64,000 nt of DNA from Azoarcus sp. DD4. GTDB lineage: Bacteria; Pseudomonadota; Gammaproteobacteria; Burkholderiales; Rhodocyclaceae. The notes beneath the pieces were generated by a model. The model worked only from the letters and a program-made list of their open reading frames with translations. It had not been told where the DNA came from and did not search any database. How positions within the stretch are numbered: the first letter of the stretch is position 1; the number at the start of each line of letters is the position of its first letter. The stretch lies in the NCBI RefSeq assembly GCF_006496635.1, contig NZ_CP022958.1, positions 1,178,001-1,242,000 of the forward strand, written 5' to 3'. Of the stretch, positions 50,969 to 59,398 are shown piece after piece. Made by a program: the position numbers and the translations under genes.

Positions 50969-52430
50969 CAAGGGCGGCAGCGGCGGGCGGGCAGGAGGGC
51001 AGCCGAACTCGCTCTTCGGCGAAATCCTCGACTGGATGCTCGCGCCGCTGCTGTTCCTGTGGCCGATATCCATCATCGTCACGCACAACGTCGCGGACAA
51101 CATCGCCAACCAGCCGTATGACCGCGCGCTGGCCGACAGCGTGCGTTCGCTCGCCCGCCTGGTGTCGGTCGAGGGGGGGCAGGTGGAAGTACATTTCCCG
51201 GCACCGCCGCGCGCCTTGTTTCGTGCCGATCAGGACGACACCGTTTACTACCAGGTCGCCAATCAGTCCGGCGAAACGATTACCGGCGACCGGGAGATTC
51301 CCTGGGTGCCGCCGCCGCCCATCGTGTTGGCCGAAGAGGTACTGTATCGCGACGAGGTGATCCACGGCGAAGAGGTGCGCGTGGCTTACCAGTTCCTCAA
51401 GGCATGGCCCGAACCCGCCAGTCCGCTGGTGCTGGTGCAGGTGGCGGAAACCCGCAACAAGCGGTCGGATCTTGCCTCACGCGTGGTCACCGGGGTGCTG
51501 CTGCCGCAGTTCGCGATCATCCCGCTGGCGGTGGTGCTGGTGTGGGTGGGGCTGACGCGCGGCATCGCGCCGCTCAACCGCTTGCAGAGCCTGATCCGGC
51601 GGCGGCGTCCGACCGACCTGTCGCCTATCGTGCCGGCGAGCGTGCCGGAAGAGGTGCGGCCGCTGATCGTCGCCTTCAACGACATGATGGCGCGCCTGGA
51701 GGAGAACCTGCAGGCGCAGCAGCGTTTCATCGCCGACGCTGCGCACCAGATGCGCACGCCGCTCACCGGTCTGAAGATGCAGACCGATCTTGCCCTGCTC
51801 GAGAGCGATCCCGAGCAACTGCGTGCCTCCCTCACCCAGATCGGCCAGAGCGCGGATCGCGCCAGCCATCTCATCAACCAGTTGCTGTCGCTGGCGCGTG
51901 CCGAGGCGAGTTTCGAGAAGCTCTACACGGTGGAGCCGGTCGATCTCGAAGCGGTCGTGCGCGAGGTGGCGCAGGATCTCTTCCCGCGTGCGCTGGCCAA
52001 GAACATCGACCTCGGTGTGGAAAGCAGCGGCCAGGTATTGCAGGTGGAAGGCAATGCTGTTCTGCTGCGGGAGATGATCAAGAATCTGATGGACAACGCG
52101 ATCAAGTACACCCCGCGCGGCGGCAGCGTGACCGCCCGCACCCGCCACCCCGGCGCACCCATCCTCGAGGTCGAAGATACCGGCGCCGGGATTCCGGAGG
52201 CGGATCGGGAGCGGGTGTTCGAACGCTTCTACCGCGTGCTGGGCAGCGGCGTAGACGGTTCCGGGCTCGGCCTGCCTATCGTGCGGGAGATCGCCGAGTT
52301 GCATCGCGCCACGGTGACGCTCAGTCCGAATGCCGGGGGCCGCGGTACCGTTGCGCAAGTCGTTTTTCCGCGTAGCCACGTGGCGCCGCCACCGCTGCCG
52401 GCCCATGGCGACTACTTCACACTCGGATGA
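50943..52430 (+). CDS. TctE-type sensor histidine kinase
   Basis: 495 aa. First membrane helix at about 33-55, periplasmic 2CSK-N-like sensing region, second helix near 185-205, a HAMP-like linker, HisKA with His268 (DAAHQMRTPLTG), and an HATPase domain with N (MIKNLMDNAIKYTPRG) and G boxes (DTGAGIPE; GSGLGLPIV). ATG 50943 lies inside the regulator gene; the frame also opens earlier at 50919. The ligand is unknown; tricarboxylates or acetate-related signals are guesses. Confidence 0.92.
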   Translation: MLSRRRKADKGGSGGRAGGQPNSLFGEILDWMLAPLLFLWPISIIVTHNVADNIANQPYDRALADSVRSLARLVSVEGGQVEVHFPAPPRALFRADQDDTVYYQVANQSGETITGDREIPWVPPPPIVLAEEVLYRDEVIHGEEVRVAYQFLKAWPEPASPLVLVQVAETRNKRSDLASRVVTGVLLPQFAIIPLAVVLVWVGLTRGIAPLNRLQSLIRRRRPTDLSPIVPASVPEEVRPLIVAFNDMMARLEENLQAQQRFIADAAHQMRTPLTGLKMQTDLALLESDPEQLRASLTQIGQSADRASHLINQLLSLARAEASFEKLYTVEPVDLEAVVREVAQDLFPRALAKNIDLGVESSGQVLQVEGNAVLLREMIKNLMDNAIKYTPRGGSVTARTRHPGAPILEVEDTGAGIPEADRERVFERFYRVLGSGVDGSGLGLPIVREIAELHRATVTLSPNAGGRGTVAQVVFPRSHVAPPPLPAHGDYFTLG

Positions 52431-52505
52431 GCCGGGCAGTCGAGTTATCCAATTTTTTAATCATTTCATCAATTAATATTTAAATTACAGTTAAGACGCT
52501 GTTGT

Positions 52506-52579
52506 GTAAGGAAAAATCTTACAAACCGTAAGCCCGTCGTAAGTCTCCGGGAATAACTTGCAGCCTGTCCGGGCGTAAG
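52506..52579 (+). promoter_or_regulatory. GTAAG repeat cluster upstream of DUF485-actP
   Basis: GTAAG-N7-CTTAC inverted pair (52506-52522), GTAAG-N6-GTAAG direct pair (52528-52543) and a further GTAAG at 52575, in an otherwise AT-rich 180-base gap. The direct pair matches the motif before the response regulator gene. Confidence 0.55.
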
Positions 52580-52612
52580 TCCGGCCTGACCAATAGTGTT
52601 AAGGAGGGAGAC

Positions 52613-52921
52613 ATGCAAGACGACCTGGTGGCAAAAATCGTCGCCAACCCGAAGTATCAGCGCCTGACCAGCACGCGCTCGAGCTTCGGCTGGCTGCTCA
52701 CCGCGATCATGATGATCGTGTACTACGGCTACATCGCCATCATCGCCTTCGACAAGGAGATGTTCTCTGCCCGCCTCGGCGAGGGCGTCATGACACTCGG
52801 CATCCCGGTCGGTTTCGGCGTGATCGTGTTCACCATCATCATCACCGGCATCTACGTCCGCCGCGCCAACTCGGAATTCGATGCGCTGACCTCGGACATC
52901 GTCAAGGAGAGCAGCAAATGA
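52613..52921 (+). CDS. DUF485 membrane protein (YjcH type)
   Basis: 102 aa, two membrane helices (about 24-46 and 62-84). DUF485 proteins are almost always encoded directly before ActP and probably assist the symporter. A strong AAGGAGGGAGAC ribosome site precedes the ATG; the end overlaps actP by 4 bases. Confidence 0.92.
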   Translation: MQDDLVAKIVANPKYQRLTSTRSSFGWLLTAIMMIVYYGYIAIIAFDKEMFSARLGEGVMTLGIPVGFGVIVFTIIITGIYVRRANSEFDALTSDIVKESSK

Positions 52922-54636
52922 TCGGTCGTCATGTGCGTTTTGCCGGCGGCCTTGCGCTTGCCGGGCTGTCGGCGGCGGCGCTCGCCGCCGGTGGCGACCT
53001 CGGCCAGGCCGAGAAGCAGGCCACCAACTGGACCGCGATCATCATGTTCGCCGTGTTCGTGGTTGCCACCCTCTACATCACCAAGTGGGCTGCAGCCAAG
53101 ACCAAGTCGGCGGCCGATTTCTACACCGCGGGCGGCGGTATCACCGGCTTCCAGAACGGCCTCGCGATCGCCGGCGACTACATGTCGGCAGCGTCCTTCC
53201 TCGGTATTTCCGCCGCGGTGATGGCCAACGGCTATGACGGCCTGATCTACTCGATCGGCTTCCTCGTCGGCTGGCCGGTGATCACCTTCCTGATGGCGGA
53301 GCGCCTGCGCAACCTCGGCAAGTTTACCTTCGCCGACGTTGCCGCCTACCGCTTCAAGCAGACCCCGATCCGCGCCTTTGCCGCGTCCGGCACGCTGGTC
53401 GTGGTGGCCTTCTACCTGATCGCCCAGATGGTCGGTGCCGGCCAGCTGATCAAGCTGCTGTTCGGCCTTGAGTACTGGATGGCTGTGGTCATCGTCGGCG
53501 CGCTGATGATGGTCTACGTGTTGTTCGGCGGCATGACCGCGACGACCTGGGTGCAGATCATCAAGGCCTGCCTGCTGTTGGGCGGTGCGAGCTTCATGGC
53601 CTTCATGGTGCTGCTGAACTACGGTTTCTCGCCCGAGGCGCTGTTCGCCGAGGCGGTCAAGGTCAAGGCCGGTGTCGCCACTGTTGCCGGCAAGACTCCG
53701 GAAGAAGCAGGTGTGATCGGTCAGGCGATCATGGGGCCGGGCTCCTTCATCAAGGATCCGATCTCGGCGATCTCCTTCGGCATGGCGCTGATGTTCGGTA
53801 CTGCTGGTTTGCCGCACATCCTGATGCGCTTCTTCACCGTGCCGGATGCCAAGGAAGCACGCAAGTCGGTGTTCTGGGCAACCACCTGGATCGGCTACTT
53901 CTACATCCTTACCTTCATCATCGGCTTCGGCGCGATCGTGCTGGTGTCCACCAATCCGCAGTTCCTCGATGCCAAGGGCGGTCTGCTCGGCGGCGGCAAC
54001 ATGGCGGCTATCCACCTCGCCAATGCGGTCGGCGGCAACGTCTTCCTCGGCTTTATCTCGGCGGTGGCCTTTGCGACCATTCTCGCGGTGGTGGCCGGTT
54101 TGACCCTGTCGGGCGCCTCGGCGGTGTCGCATGACCTCTACGCCACGGTGTTCAAGAACGGCAACGCGGATTCGGCTGCCGAACTGCGCGTGTCGCGCAT
54201 CACCACCATTGTCCTCGGTGTGATCGCGGTGGTGCTGGGCATCGCCTTCGAGAAGCAGAACATCGCCTTCATGGTGTCGCTGGCCTTCGCGATCGCTGCC
54301 TCGGCCAACTTCCCGGTGCTGTTCATGTCGGTGTTGTGGAAGGACTGCACGACCCGCGGCGCCTGCTGGGGTGGCTTCCTCGGTCTGATCACCGCCGTAG
54401 CACTGACCGTGGTGTCGCCGTCGGTGTGGGAAGCGACGCTGGGCAATCCGAAGGGTTCCGCGCTGTTCCCCTACACCTCGCCGGCCTTGTTCTCGATGGC
54501 GGCGGGCTTCATCGGCATCTGGCTGTTCTCCATCCTGGACAACAGCGCGCGTGCCAAGGAAGACCGTGCCGGCTATCTGGCGCAGTCGGTTCGCTCCGAA
54601 ACCGGTATCGGTGCCGCCGGCGCGTCTGGTCACTGA
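52918..54636 (+). CDS. actP: Cation/acetate symporter ActP
   Basis: Sodium:solute symporter family acetate/glycolate uptake, 572 aa, with an N-terminal signal-like segment (SAAALAAGGD) and about 13 helices. DFYTAGGGITGFQNGLAIAG, SAASFLGISAAVMANG and GLTLSGASAVSHDLYATV are diagnostic SSF/ActP segments. Coupled to DUF485 by an ATGA overlap. Confidence 0.96.
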   Translation: MIGRHVRFAGGLALAGLSAAALAAGGDLGQAEKQATNWTAIIMFAVFVVATLYITKWAAAKTKSAADFYTAGGGITGFQNGLAIAGDYMSAASFLGISAAVMANGYDGLIYSIGFLVGWPVITFLMAERLRNLGKFTFADVAAYRFKQTPIRAFAASGTLVVVAFYLIAQMVGAGQLIKLLFGLEYWMAVVIVGALMMVYVLFGGMTATTWVQIIKACLLLGGASFMAFMVLLNYGFSPEALFAEAVKVKAGVATVAGKTPEEAGVIGQAIMGPGSFIKDPISAISFGMALMFGTAGLPHILMRFFTVPDAKEARKSVFWATTWIGYFYILTFIIGFGAIVLVSTNPQFLDAKGGLLGGGNMAAIHLANAVGGNVFLGFISAVAFATILAVVAGLTLSGASAVSHDLYATVFKNGNADSAAELRVSRITTIVLGVIAVVLGIAFEKQNIAFMVSLAFAIAASANFPVLFMSVLWKDCTTRGACWGGFLGLITAVALTVVSPSVWEATLGNPKGSALFPYTSPALFSMAAGFIGIWLFSILDNSARAKEDRAGYLAQSVRSETGIGAAGASGH

Positions 54637-54646
54637 GTAGTTCGCA

Positions 54647-54670
54647 CCGCCCCGCATCCGTGCGGGGTGG
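54647..54670 (+). terminator. Hairpin after actP
   Basis: Ten-bp stem CCGCCCCGCA / TGCGGGGTGG (one G-U pair) with loop TCCG, 11 bases after the actP stop. No T-tract, so termination would be weak. Confidence 0.55.
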
Positions 54671-54769
54671 CTTGAAGCAGAATCGATGTGCGCCAGCGCG
54701 ACAAGCGTTCGGCGCACATCGCGTTTTACCCGGCCGATGTATCGCGTGGTCGGCAAAGCGACAAAGTGC

Positions 54770-54797
54770 TTGACGTTCGCCGAATTCACACTATAAT
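54770..54797 (+). promoter_or_regulatory. Promoter of tRNA-Phe
   Basis: TTGACG (54770-54775), 16-base spacer, TATAAT (54792-54797): a strong sigma-70 promoter 12 bases before the tRNA. Confidence 0.85.
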
Positions 54798-54809
54798 GCA
54801 CGCTTCTTC

Positions 54810-54885
54810 GGCCAGTTAGCTCAGTTGGTAGAGCAGCGGATTGAAAATCCGCGTGTCCGTGGTTCGATTCCGCGACTGGCCACCA
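54810..54885 (+). tRNA. tRNA-Phe (anticodon GAA), island attachment site
   Basis: 76 nt with encoded CCA. Acceptor GGCCAGT pairs with ACTGGCC; D-loop AGCTCAGTTGGTAGAG; anticodon arm CGGATTGAAAATCCG with GAA; T-arm GTGGTTCGATTCCGC. Complete and intact, with an integrase gene 260 bases downstream in the same direction, so it is the likely attB/attL of the island. Confidence 0.98.
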
Positions 54886-54894
54886 AGAATTATC

Positions 54895-54936
54895 AAGCAC
54901 TTAGCCCAGCCCATAAAGCTGGGCTAAGTGCTTTTT
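54895..54936 (+). terminator. Terminator of tRNA-Phe
   Basis: Sixteen-bp perfect stem AAGCACTTAGCCCAGC / GCTGGGCTAAGTGCTT with a 7-base loop, then TTT. Confidence 0.93.
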
Positions 54937-55080
54937 GTGCCTCGTTCTGACGTTTTTCTGTCAAACGGGCCGGTGGCCGATGGCGTTTGCATGCGCCCCA
55001 GTGCGCACTTGCAGCGCATGTCGACGGTTCATCCCCACCGTGTGCACCTATACGCAACTCCAACCTTCGTGGAGTTGCTC

Positions 55081-55152
55081 ATGTATCTGTTCATAGCCCT
55101 TTTCATGACCCCTTCCGAGGCACTCGCCTCGAAAGGCGGATGCCATGGCTAA
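55081..55152 (+). CDS. Possible leader peptide overlapping the integrase start
   Basis: A 23-codon frame (MYLFIALFMTPSEALASKGG and CHG) with GGAG six bases before its ATG. Its stop overlaps the integrase start by 8 bases, and the integrase itself has a weak ribosome site, so translational coupling is possible. No known homologue is recognised. Confidence 0.3.
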   Translation: MYLFIALFMTPSEALASKGGCHG

Positions 55153-56584
55153 GCCTTTCCAGGAAGGCGTCGGCTGGGCCTTCCGGATACGGATCCGGGG
55201 CGAAGCCCTGTACCGATCCGGTTTCAGGAGCAAGACCGAGGCTGCGCGTGCGATGGATGCGCTCAAGGCCGAGCGCTGCGCTGCGCCCGCACAGTCCGGA
55301 CGCGGCGCGCATCGCACCAGCGTGGGGGTGGCGTTCTCGGATTATGCGAGGGAGCGCCTGCCGTACCTCAAGGGTGCCAGTCAGGACGTTCGGCGCATCA
55401 ATCGCTACCTGCGGGCGCTCAGGCTGCCCGTCATCGAGCTCGCCCCGGTGACGCTTGTGAAAGAGGGCAAGCGTGTCTATTGGGACGTCACCTTCGTTGA
55501 AGAGCCCGTACGGGTCATCCCGGCGTCGCTGACCGCGCACCGGCATCGCTTGGGCAAGGAGAGCGCGCAGAGCGATCGGGCCCGCAAACAGTTGGCCGGC
55601 ACGATGATGGCCGATGTGACGACGCATCACGTCCAGGCCCTCATCAACGCGTTACGTGCAGAGGGGAAGAAGTCGGCGACCATTCACCTTGAGCGTTCCG
55701 AGCTGCGCCGGTTGTTCAAGCACGCCAGCGCCGTGTGGAAATGGCGACGGCTGGGGGGGAATCCTGCCGGTGCCGAACTTGATATGCCCGCGGTCGAGGC
55801 GGGGCGCGACCGTGTCGTCACAAACGAAGAGTGGCAGAAGGTCTCCGTGCACCTGGCGGCCTATCCCAACCCTTACGCGGCACCGCTCGCCTGTCTGATG
55901 CTCGAGACCGCCATGCGCTCGTGCGAACCGCTGGTGCACCTGCGCTGGGGCGACATCGACTGGCGGCAGCGTGTGCTCACGCTGCAGGATGCGAAAGCCG
56001 GCGGTCGTAAGGTGCCTCTGGGGCCGGGTGCCCTGCACGTCCTGTCGCAACTGAAGAAGTATGCGCCCACGCCTCCGCTGCCCGACGACAAGGTGTTTCC
56101 GACGACCTACGAGGCGGTCAAGAAAGCATGGGCGGTGTCCTGCAGAAAGGCGGGTTTGACGGACGTCGGGCTGCATGACTTGCGGCACACCTCGGCGACC
56201 CGCTTTGCGCTTGAGTTCGAGGGCAATCTGCCGGTGCTGATGGTCATCACGGGTCACAAGACGGCCCAGATGGCGATGCGGTACGTGAACATCCAGGCGA
56301 CGCAGGTCGCGACGATGATGCACAAGGAGCCATTGCCCGTGGCGCACACGGCGGCCGGCTACGAAATGGGTGTGACGGCCGCGATGGACGCGGCGCTCGA
56401 GGCGCGAGCACACGCCTCGCTTGAAACACCCAAGGGGCCTCGCAGTCTGGAGCCGGAAGCGCCTGTCGGCACCGAGGGCTTGGGAGGCGCCCGTGTGGCT
56501 GAGATCACTTCGGCACCCAGGCCGGCGGCTGGCGCTCGCTCGGGCACCATCATCCCGGTCGACTTCCGCAGGAGGGCCGCATGA
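55145..56584 (+). CDS. Tyrosine integrase of the island
   Basis: Site-specific recombinase, 479 aa. An N-terminal arm-binding domain (FRIRIRGEALYRSGFRSKTE) is followed by a core-binding SAM-like domain and the catalytic domain: Arg258 (ETAMRSCEP), HDLRHTSATR with His344 and Arg347, GHKTAQM, and Tyr380 (MRYVN). About 90 residues after the catalytic Tyr form a long Pro/Ala-rich tail, unusual for the family. Its place right after tRNA-Phe marks the island's left end. Confidence 0.93.
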   Translation: MAKPFQEGVGWAFRIRIRGEALYRSGFRSKTEAARAMDALKAERCAAPAQSGRGAHRTSVGVAFSDYARERLPYLKGASQDVRRINRYLRALRLPVIELAPVTLVKEGKRVYWDVTFVEEPVRVIPASLTAHRHRLGKESAQSDRARKQLAGTMMADVTTHHVQALINALRAEGKKSATIHLERSELRRLFKHASAVWKWRRLGGNPAGAELDMPAVEAGRDRVVTNEEWQKVSVHLAAYPNPYAAPLACLMLETAMRSCEPLVHLRWGDIDWRQRVLTLQDAKAGGRKVPLGPGALHVLSQLKKYAPTPPLPDDKVFPTTYEAVKKAWAVSCRKAGLTDVGLHDLRHTSATRFALEFEGNLPVLMVITGHKTAQMAMRYVNIQATQVATMMHKEPLPVAHTAAGYEMGVTAAMDAALEARAHASLETPKGPRSLEPEAPVGTEGLGGARVAEITSAPRPAAGARSGTIIPVDFRRRAA

Positions 56585-56991
56585 TGGCAGGCGGTGCGCA
56601 TGTACCTTCGGTCGAACTGAAGACGGTTGAGTTCATCCTGGCCGTTTCGGAAGCGCCCGCATCCCGTGCGGTGCATCTGCGCCACCACGGCTTTCGGGTG
56701 TCGCTCGAGTACGAGCCCGAGTTGCCGGTGCCAGGCGTTGGCACCTTCAAGGACGTGTTGGTGGTTACTGACGTCTACGTCCCGCCGCGCTATCGCCGGT
56801 GCGGCTGGTTCCGGGCCTACCTCAAGCTGTGTGGTTTGCTCTGTGGCGAGGCGCTGATCGTCGATGAGGTGTACGGGCCGGTGCGTGATGCGCTCATCGG
56901 ATACGGCTTTGTGGCCGTGCCCGGCGACGCAGTGATGCTGAGCAAGCACTCCCCTTTGAGCGCGTCCTGGAGGCCGAGATGGCACACCTGA
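56581..56991 (+). CDS. Hypothetical protein, GNAT-like features
   Basis: 136 aa. VTDVYVPPRYRRCGWFRAYL resembles the GNAT motif A (beta strand, then a basic Arg/Gly acetyl-CoA loop), and GYGFVAVPGDAVMLSK could be the last strand, but the family match is weak. The ATG overlaps the integrase stop (GCATGA), and the next gene overlaps its end by 13 bases, so it is in the integrase operon. Function unknown. Confidence 0.6.
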   Translation: MMAGGAHVPSVELKTVEFILAVSEAPASRAVHLRHHGFRVSLEYEPELPVPGVGTFKDVLVVTDVYVPPRYRRCGWFRAYLKLCGLLCGEALIVDEVYGPVRDALIGYGFVAVPGDAVMLSKHSPLSASWRPRWHT

Positions 56992-57227
56992 TTCTGGCGG
57001 AAACTACCGCGACCGTTTCCGAACTGAAGCGCAACCCCATGGGTACGGTTGCGGCGGGGGAGGGCATGCCCGTTGCAATTCTGAATCGCAGCGCGCCTGT
57101 GTTCTATTGTGTTCCCGCAAAGGCCTACGTAGCGCTGATGGACCGCTTGAAGGACCTGGAGCTCAATCTCCTTGCCGATACGCGTGCCAGCCAGCGCGTT
57201 ACCCGGGGGACGCTCGATGAACTATGA
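56979..57227 (+). CDS. Antitoxin, Phd/YefM type
   Basis: 82 aa. TATVSELKRNPMGTVAAGEG and PVAILNRSAPVFYCVPAKAY match the Phd/YefM N-terminal DNA-binding fold; the C-terminal part (LKDLELNLLADTRASQRVTR) should wrap the toxin. It overlaps the toxin gene by 11 bases, the usual coupling in type II modules. Confidence 0.86.
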   Translation: MAHLILAETTATVSELKRNPMGTVAAGEGMPVAILNRSAPVFYCVPAKAYVALMDRLKDLELNLLADTRASQRVTRGTLDEL

Positions 57228-57510
57228 GCTTGGCTTCATCGATGAGGTCCTGGCCGAGTGGAGAACACTCGACGGCAGCGTCCGGGCGCAGTTCAAGACG
57301 CTGCTGGCCGAGCGTCTGAAAAAGCTGCCCGTGCCGGCAGCCAAGCTCGGGGGGCATCCGGACCGCTATGAAATAGCGCTCCGCAGGGGTGGGCACCGAC
57401 TGGTCTATGAGATGCGGGGCCAGCAACTGGTTGTGGTCATCGCGGGCGGCAAGCGGGATCGCAATGCGGTGTTCAAGGTGGCGGATGGACGCTGCCCTAC
57501 GGAACGCTGA
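57217..57510 (+). CDS. Toxin, RelE/ParE type
   Basis: 97 aa. FIDEVLAEWRTLDGSVRAQF, RYEIALRRGGHRLVYEM and the last strand QQLVVVIAGGKRDRNAVFKV are typical RelE-fold segments; the basic residues in the latter two would form the mRNA-cleavage site. Paired with the antitoxin encoded just upstream. Confidence 0.87.
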   Translation: MNYELGFIDEVLAEWRTLDGSVRAQFKTLLAERLKKLPVPAAKLGGHPDRYEIALRRGGHRLVYEMRGQQLVVVIAGGKRDRNAVFKVADGRCPTER

Positions 57511-57537
57511 CGCAAGGATCTAGCGCAGGAAAAAAAG

Positions 57538-57574
57538 AGAAGCCCGGGAGAGCCTATGCCATCCCGGGCTTCTT
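57538..57574 (+). terminator. Terminator between toxin and Fic genes
   Basis: Twelve-bp perfect stem AGAAGCCCGGGA / TCCCGGGCTTCT, loop of 12, flanked by an A-tract on the left and TT on the right; it mainly looks like a terminator for the minus-strand Fic gene and may serve both. Confidence 0.75.
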
Positions 57575-57641
57575 CCATGTCTGGCTGCGAAAGCGAACCT
57601 GTCAGTCTGCCCTGCGGCCATGAAGGCGCTCGACCGTCGAT

Positions 57642-59144
57642 TCATGCGCTTCTTGCGTGGGGCTCTGGAAACACCAACCGGAAGTTTCGTAAGTCCGTCT
57701 CGAAGGCATTGCTCCGCTTGAACGCTTCGTAGAGCAGGTGTCGTGGTTGGGTGTAGTCGAACGCTGCCGTCCAGTCATGGAGGCGGAGCATCGTGCGGAG
57801 GTAAGGCGTGGCGTCGGCGTGGCCCGACAGGCGCTTCAGCGGCAGCAGGTAATCCTCGCGGGAAACCGTCGGCACGATGATGCGGGACCGACCGGCGGCG
57901 CTCAGGACACAGTTCATGGCCAAGCGCGCCGTTCTCCCATTCCCATCCAGGAAGGGATGCACCTCGGAGACGATGAACATGGTCATCAGCGCGCGGGCGA
58001 GCGGGTCTTCCAACGCCTGAATCCGCTCGAACCCCTCCCGCAGCGTGCCCTGCACGAGCTCGGGGGCTACGAAGGGCGTCGCGCCGGCCTGGTTGTTACG
58101 GCTTTTCCACTCTCCTGGGTGCTTGTCCGGTCGGGACTGCATGACCAGCGCATTGACACTCTTGAGCCCGTGCAGGAAATCGTCCGCCGTGTTCGCGGGC
58201 TGATCGCGCCATGGCTGATGCATCGCGCTCTGGAAGGTCCCCAGAAAGTCGTGGGCGTCTTCCAGCCGGTTCGGGATGAGGCGGCCTTCGAATACGATCT
58301 CTTCGGCTTCGCTGACCAGAAACGTGGTGCCTTCGATGTAGTTCGAGAAGTAGGCTTCGAAGAACGCGAAGTTCTCGCGCGCGACGCCAGCTTCCGCGGT
58401 GGCGGCCACTTCCGGCAAGGCCTCCGAGCGCAGCCGGCTGAATAGCGTGTCGAACAGGGCGAGGCGGTCCGGGTCAGAGGAGCGGCCGGCGGCACGTGCC
58501 AGCACAGACTTGCCATATCGTTTCTTGTTCTCGTCGGCTTCCAGCAGGGCGCCCATGATGGCGTCCAGTCGCTTGAACTCCTTTTCTCGACCCAGGGTGT
58601 CAGCCAGCGTGCGACAGGCATCCCGGAGTTGATTGAACCGATCCTCCCCGCGGATCGAGAGCATCTTGTCGAGCTCCGCCTCGAGCACGTCCTGGGGAAG
58701 CACGCGCTCGCTCACACCACGGCCCGTCGCCAAGTTCTCCAGCAGCCAGCGAGGTTGGCTGGGGAGGAACAGGCGCTTGTAGGGCGTATCGCCTTCCACC
58801 GCGCCTTGTCCCGGAATGATCTTGATGGCGAGGCCGGGCAGCTCCAGGGTTCGCGGTCGATTGCCACGCGTCACGTAAAGGCGCCCCTCAACCGGCTTCG
58901 CGTCATACCCGCTCCGATAGCTGAGGACGCCGCCGGGCAAAAGGTGGCTCGCAATCTTCGCCCAGTGACGCAGCACGAGCGCTTCCGGGGGGCTGGTCAG
59001 ATTGCTGGTGTAGACCCCCTGGTACAGCTTCAGCAGTTGCCCCTCGGCGAGAAGCCGAAGAACCTGACGGTCTGCGGTGGGGTTGCCTTCACCGGTGAGC
59101 AGGATCTCTGGCAGCGAGATGTCGGTTTTCTGCTTGATTGTCAC
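57642..59144 (-). CDS. Fic protein with N-terminal AbiEi-like domain
   Basis: 500 aa. Catalytic Fic motif HPFLDGNGRTAR from His396, complete, so AMP-transfer activity is expected. The inhibitory motif SNYIEG lies N-terminal to it (Ser267, Glu271, Gly272), which makes it a class II, self-inhibited Fic. Residues about 1-125 look like a winged-helix AbiEi-type region (LRLLAEGQLLKLYQGVYTSN, RTLELPGLAIKIIPGQ). Starting at GTG 59144 gives a proper ribosome-site distance (AGGG, 7 bases); TTG 59150 is the alternative. Likely target and role (toxin, phage defence or regulation) unknown. Confidence 0.85.
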   Translation of the reverse strand: MTIKQKTDISLPEILLTGEGNPTADRQVLRLLAEGQLLKLYQGVYTSNLTSPPEALVLRHWAKIASHLLPGGVLSYRSGYDAKPVEGRLYVTRGNRPRTLELPGLAIKIIPGQGAVEGDTPYKRLFLPSQPRWLLENLATGRGVSERVLPQDVLEAELDKMLSIRGEDRFNQLRDACRTLADTLGREKEFKRLDAIMGALLEADENKKRYGKSVLARAAGRSSDPDRLALFDTLFSRLRSEALPEVAATAEAGVARENFAFFEAYFSNYIEGTTFLVSEAEEIVFEGRLIPNRLEDAHDFLGTFQSAMHQPWRDQPANTADDFLHGLKSVNALVMQSRPDKHPGEWKSRNNQAGATPFVAPELVQGTLREGFERIQALEDPLARALMTMFIVSEVHPFLDGNGRTARLAMNCVLSAAGRSRIIVPTVSREDYLLPLKRLSGHADATPYLRTMLRLHDWTAAFDYTQPRHLLYEAFKRSNAFETDLRNFRLVFPEPHARSA

Positions 59145-59242
59145 GTTCAAGCCCTGATGATGTGTCTGTATTTTGTATTAATTGATAGATTTTTGTCTGA
59201 AAATTGTTTGATTAGTTCGTGCGGGATGTCGGATTCGTGTGG

Positions 59243-59284
59243 AATGCAGCCTGGAGGACTCAGTCGTGTTCTCCAGGCTGCATT
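59243..59284. repeat. Perfect 14-bp inverted repeat
   Basis: AATGCAGCCTGGAG / CTCCAGGCTGCATT with a 14-base centre, in the 254-base gap between two minus-strand genes. No T-tract, so it could be an operator, a weak terminator or a recombination site. Confidence 0.5.
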
Positions 59285-59398
59285 ACGTGACGAGTTGTGA
59301 GTCTCGGCTGCACGCGCTCACCGCCACCGAGAACGTAGGGTCGCCTCATAACGCGGGCTACGCAGTGCTGCCGTGTTCAGTCGCAGGACTGGGCAGGC

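Noticed and set aside
54928..55152. Longer 74-codon frame before the integrase
   Set aside because: Only the last 23 codons (from 55081) have a ribosome site; the upstream part overlaps the tRNA terminator.
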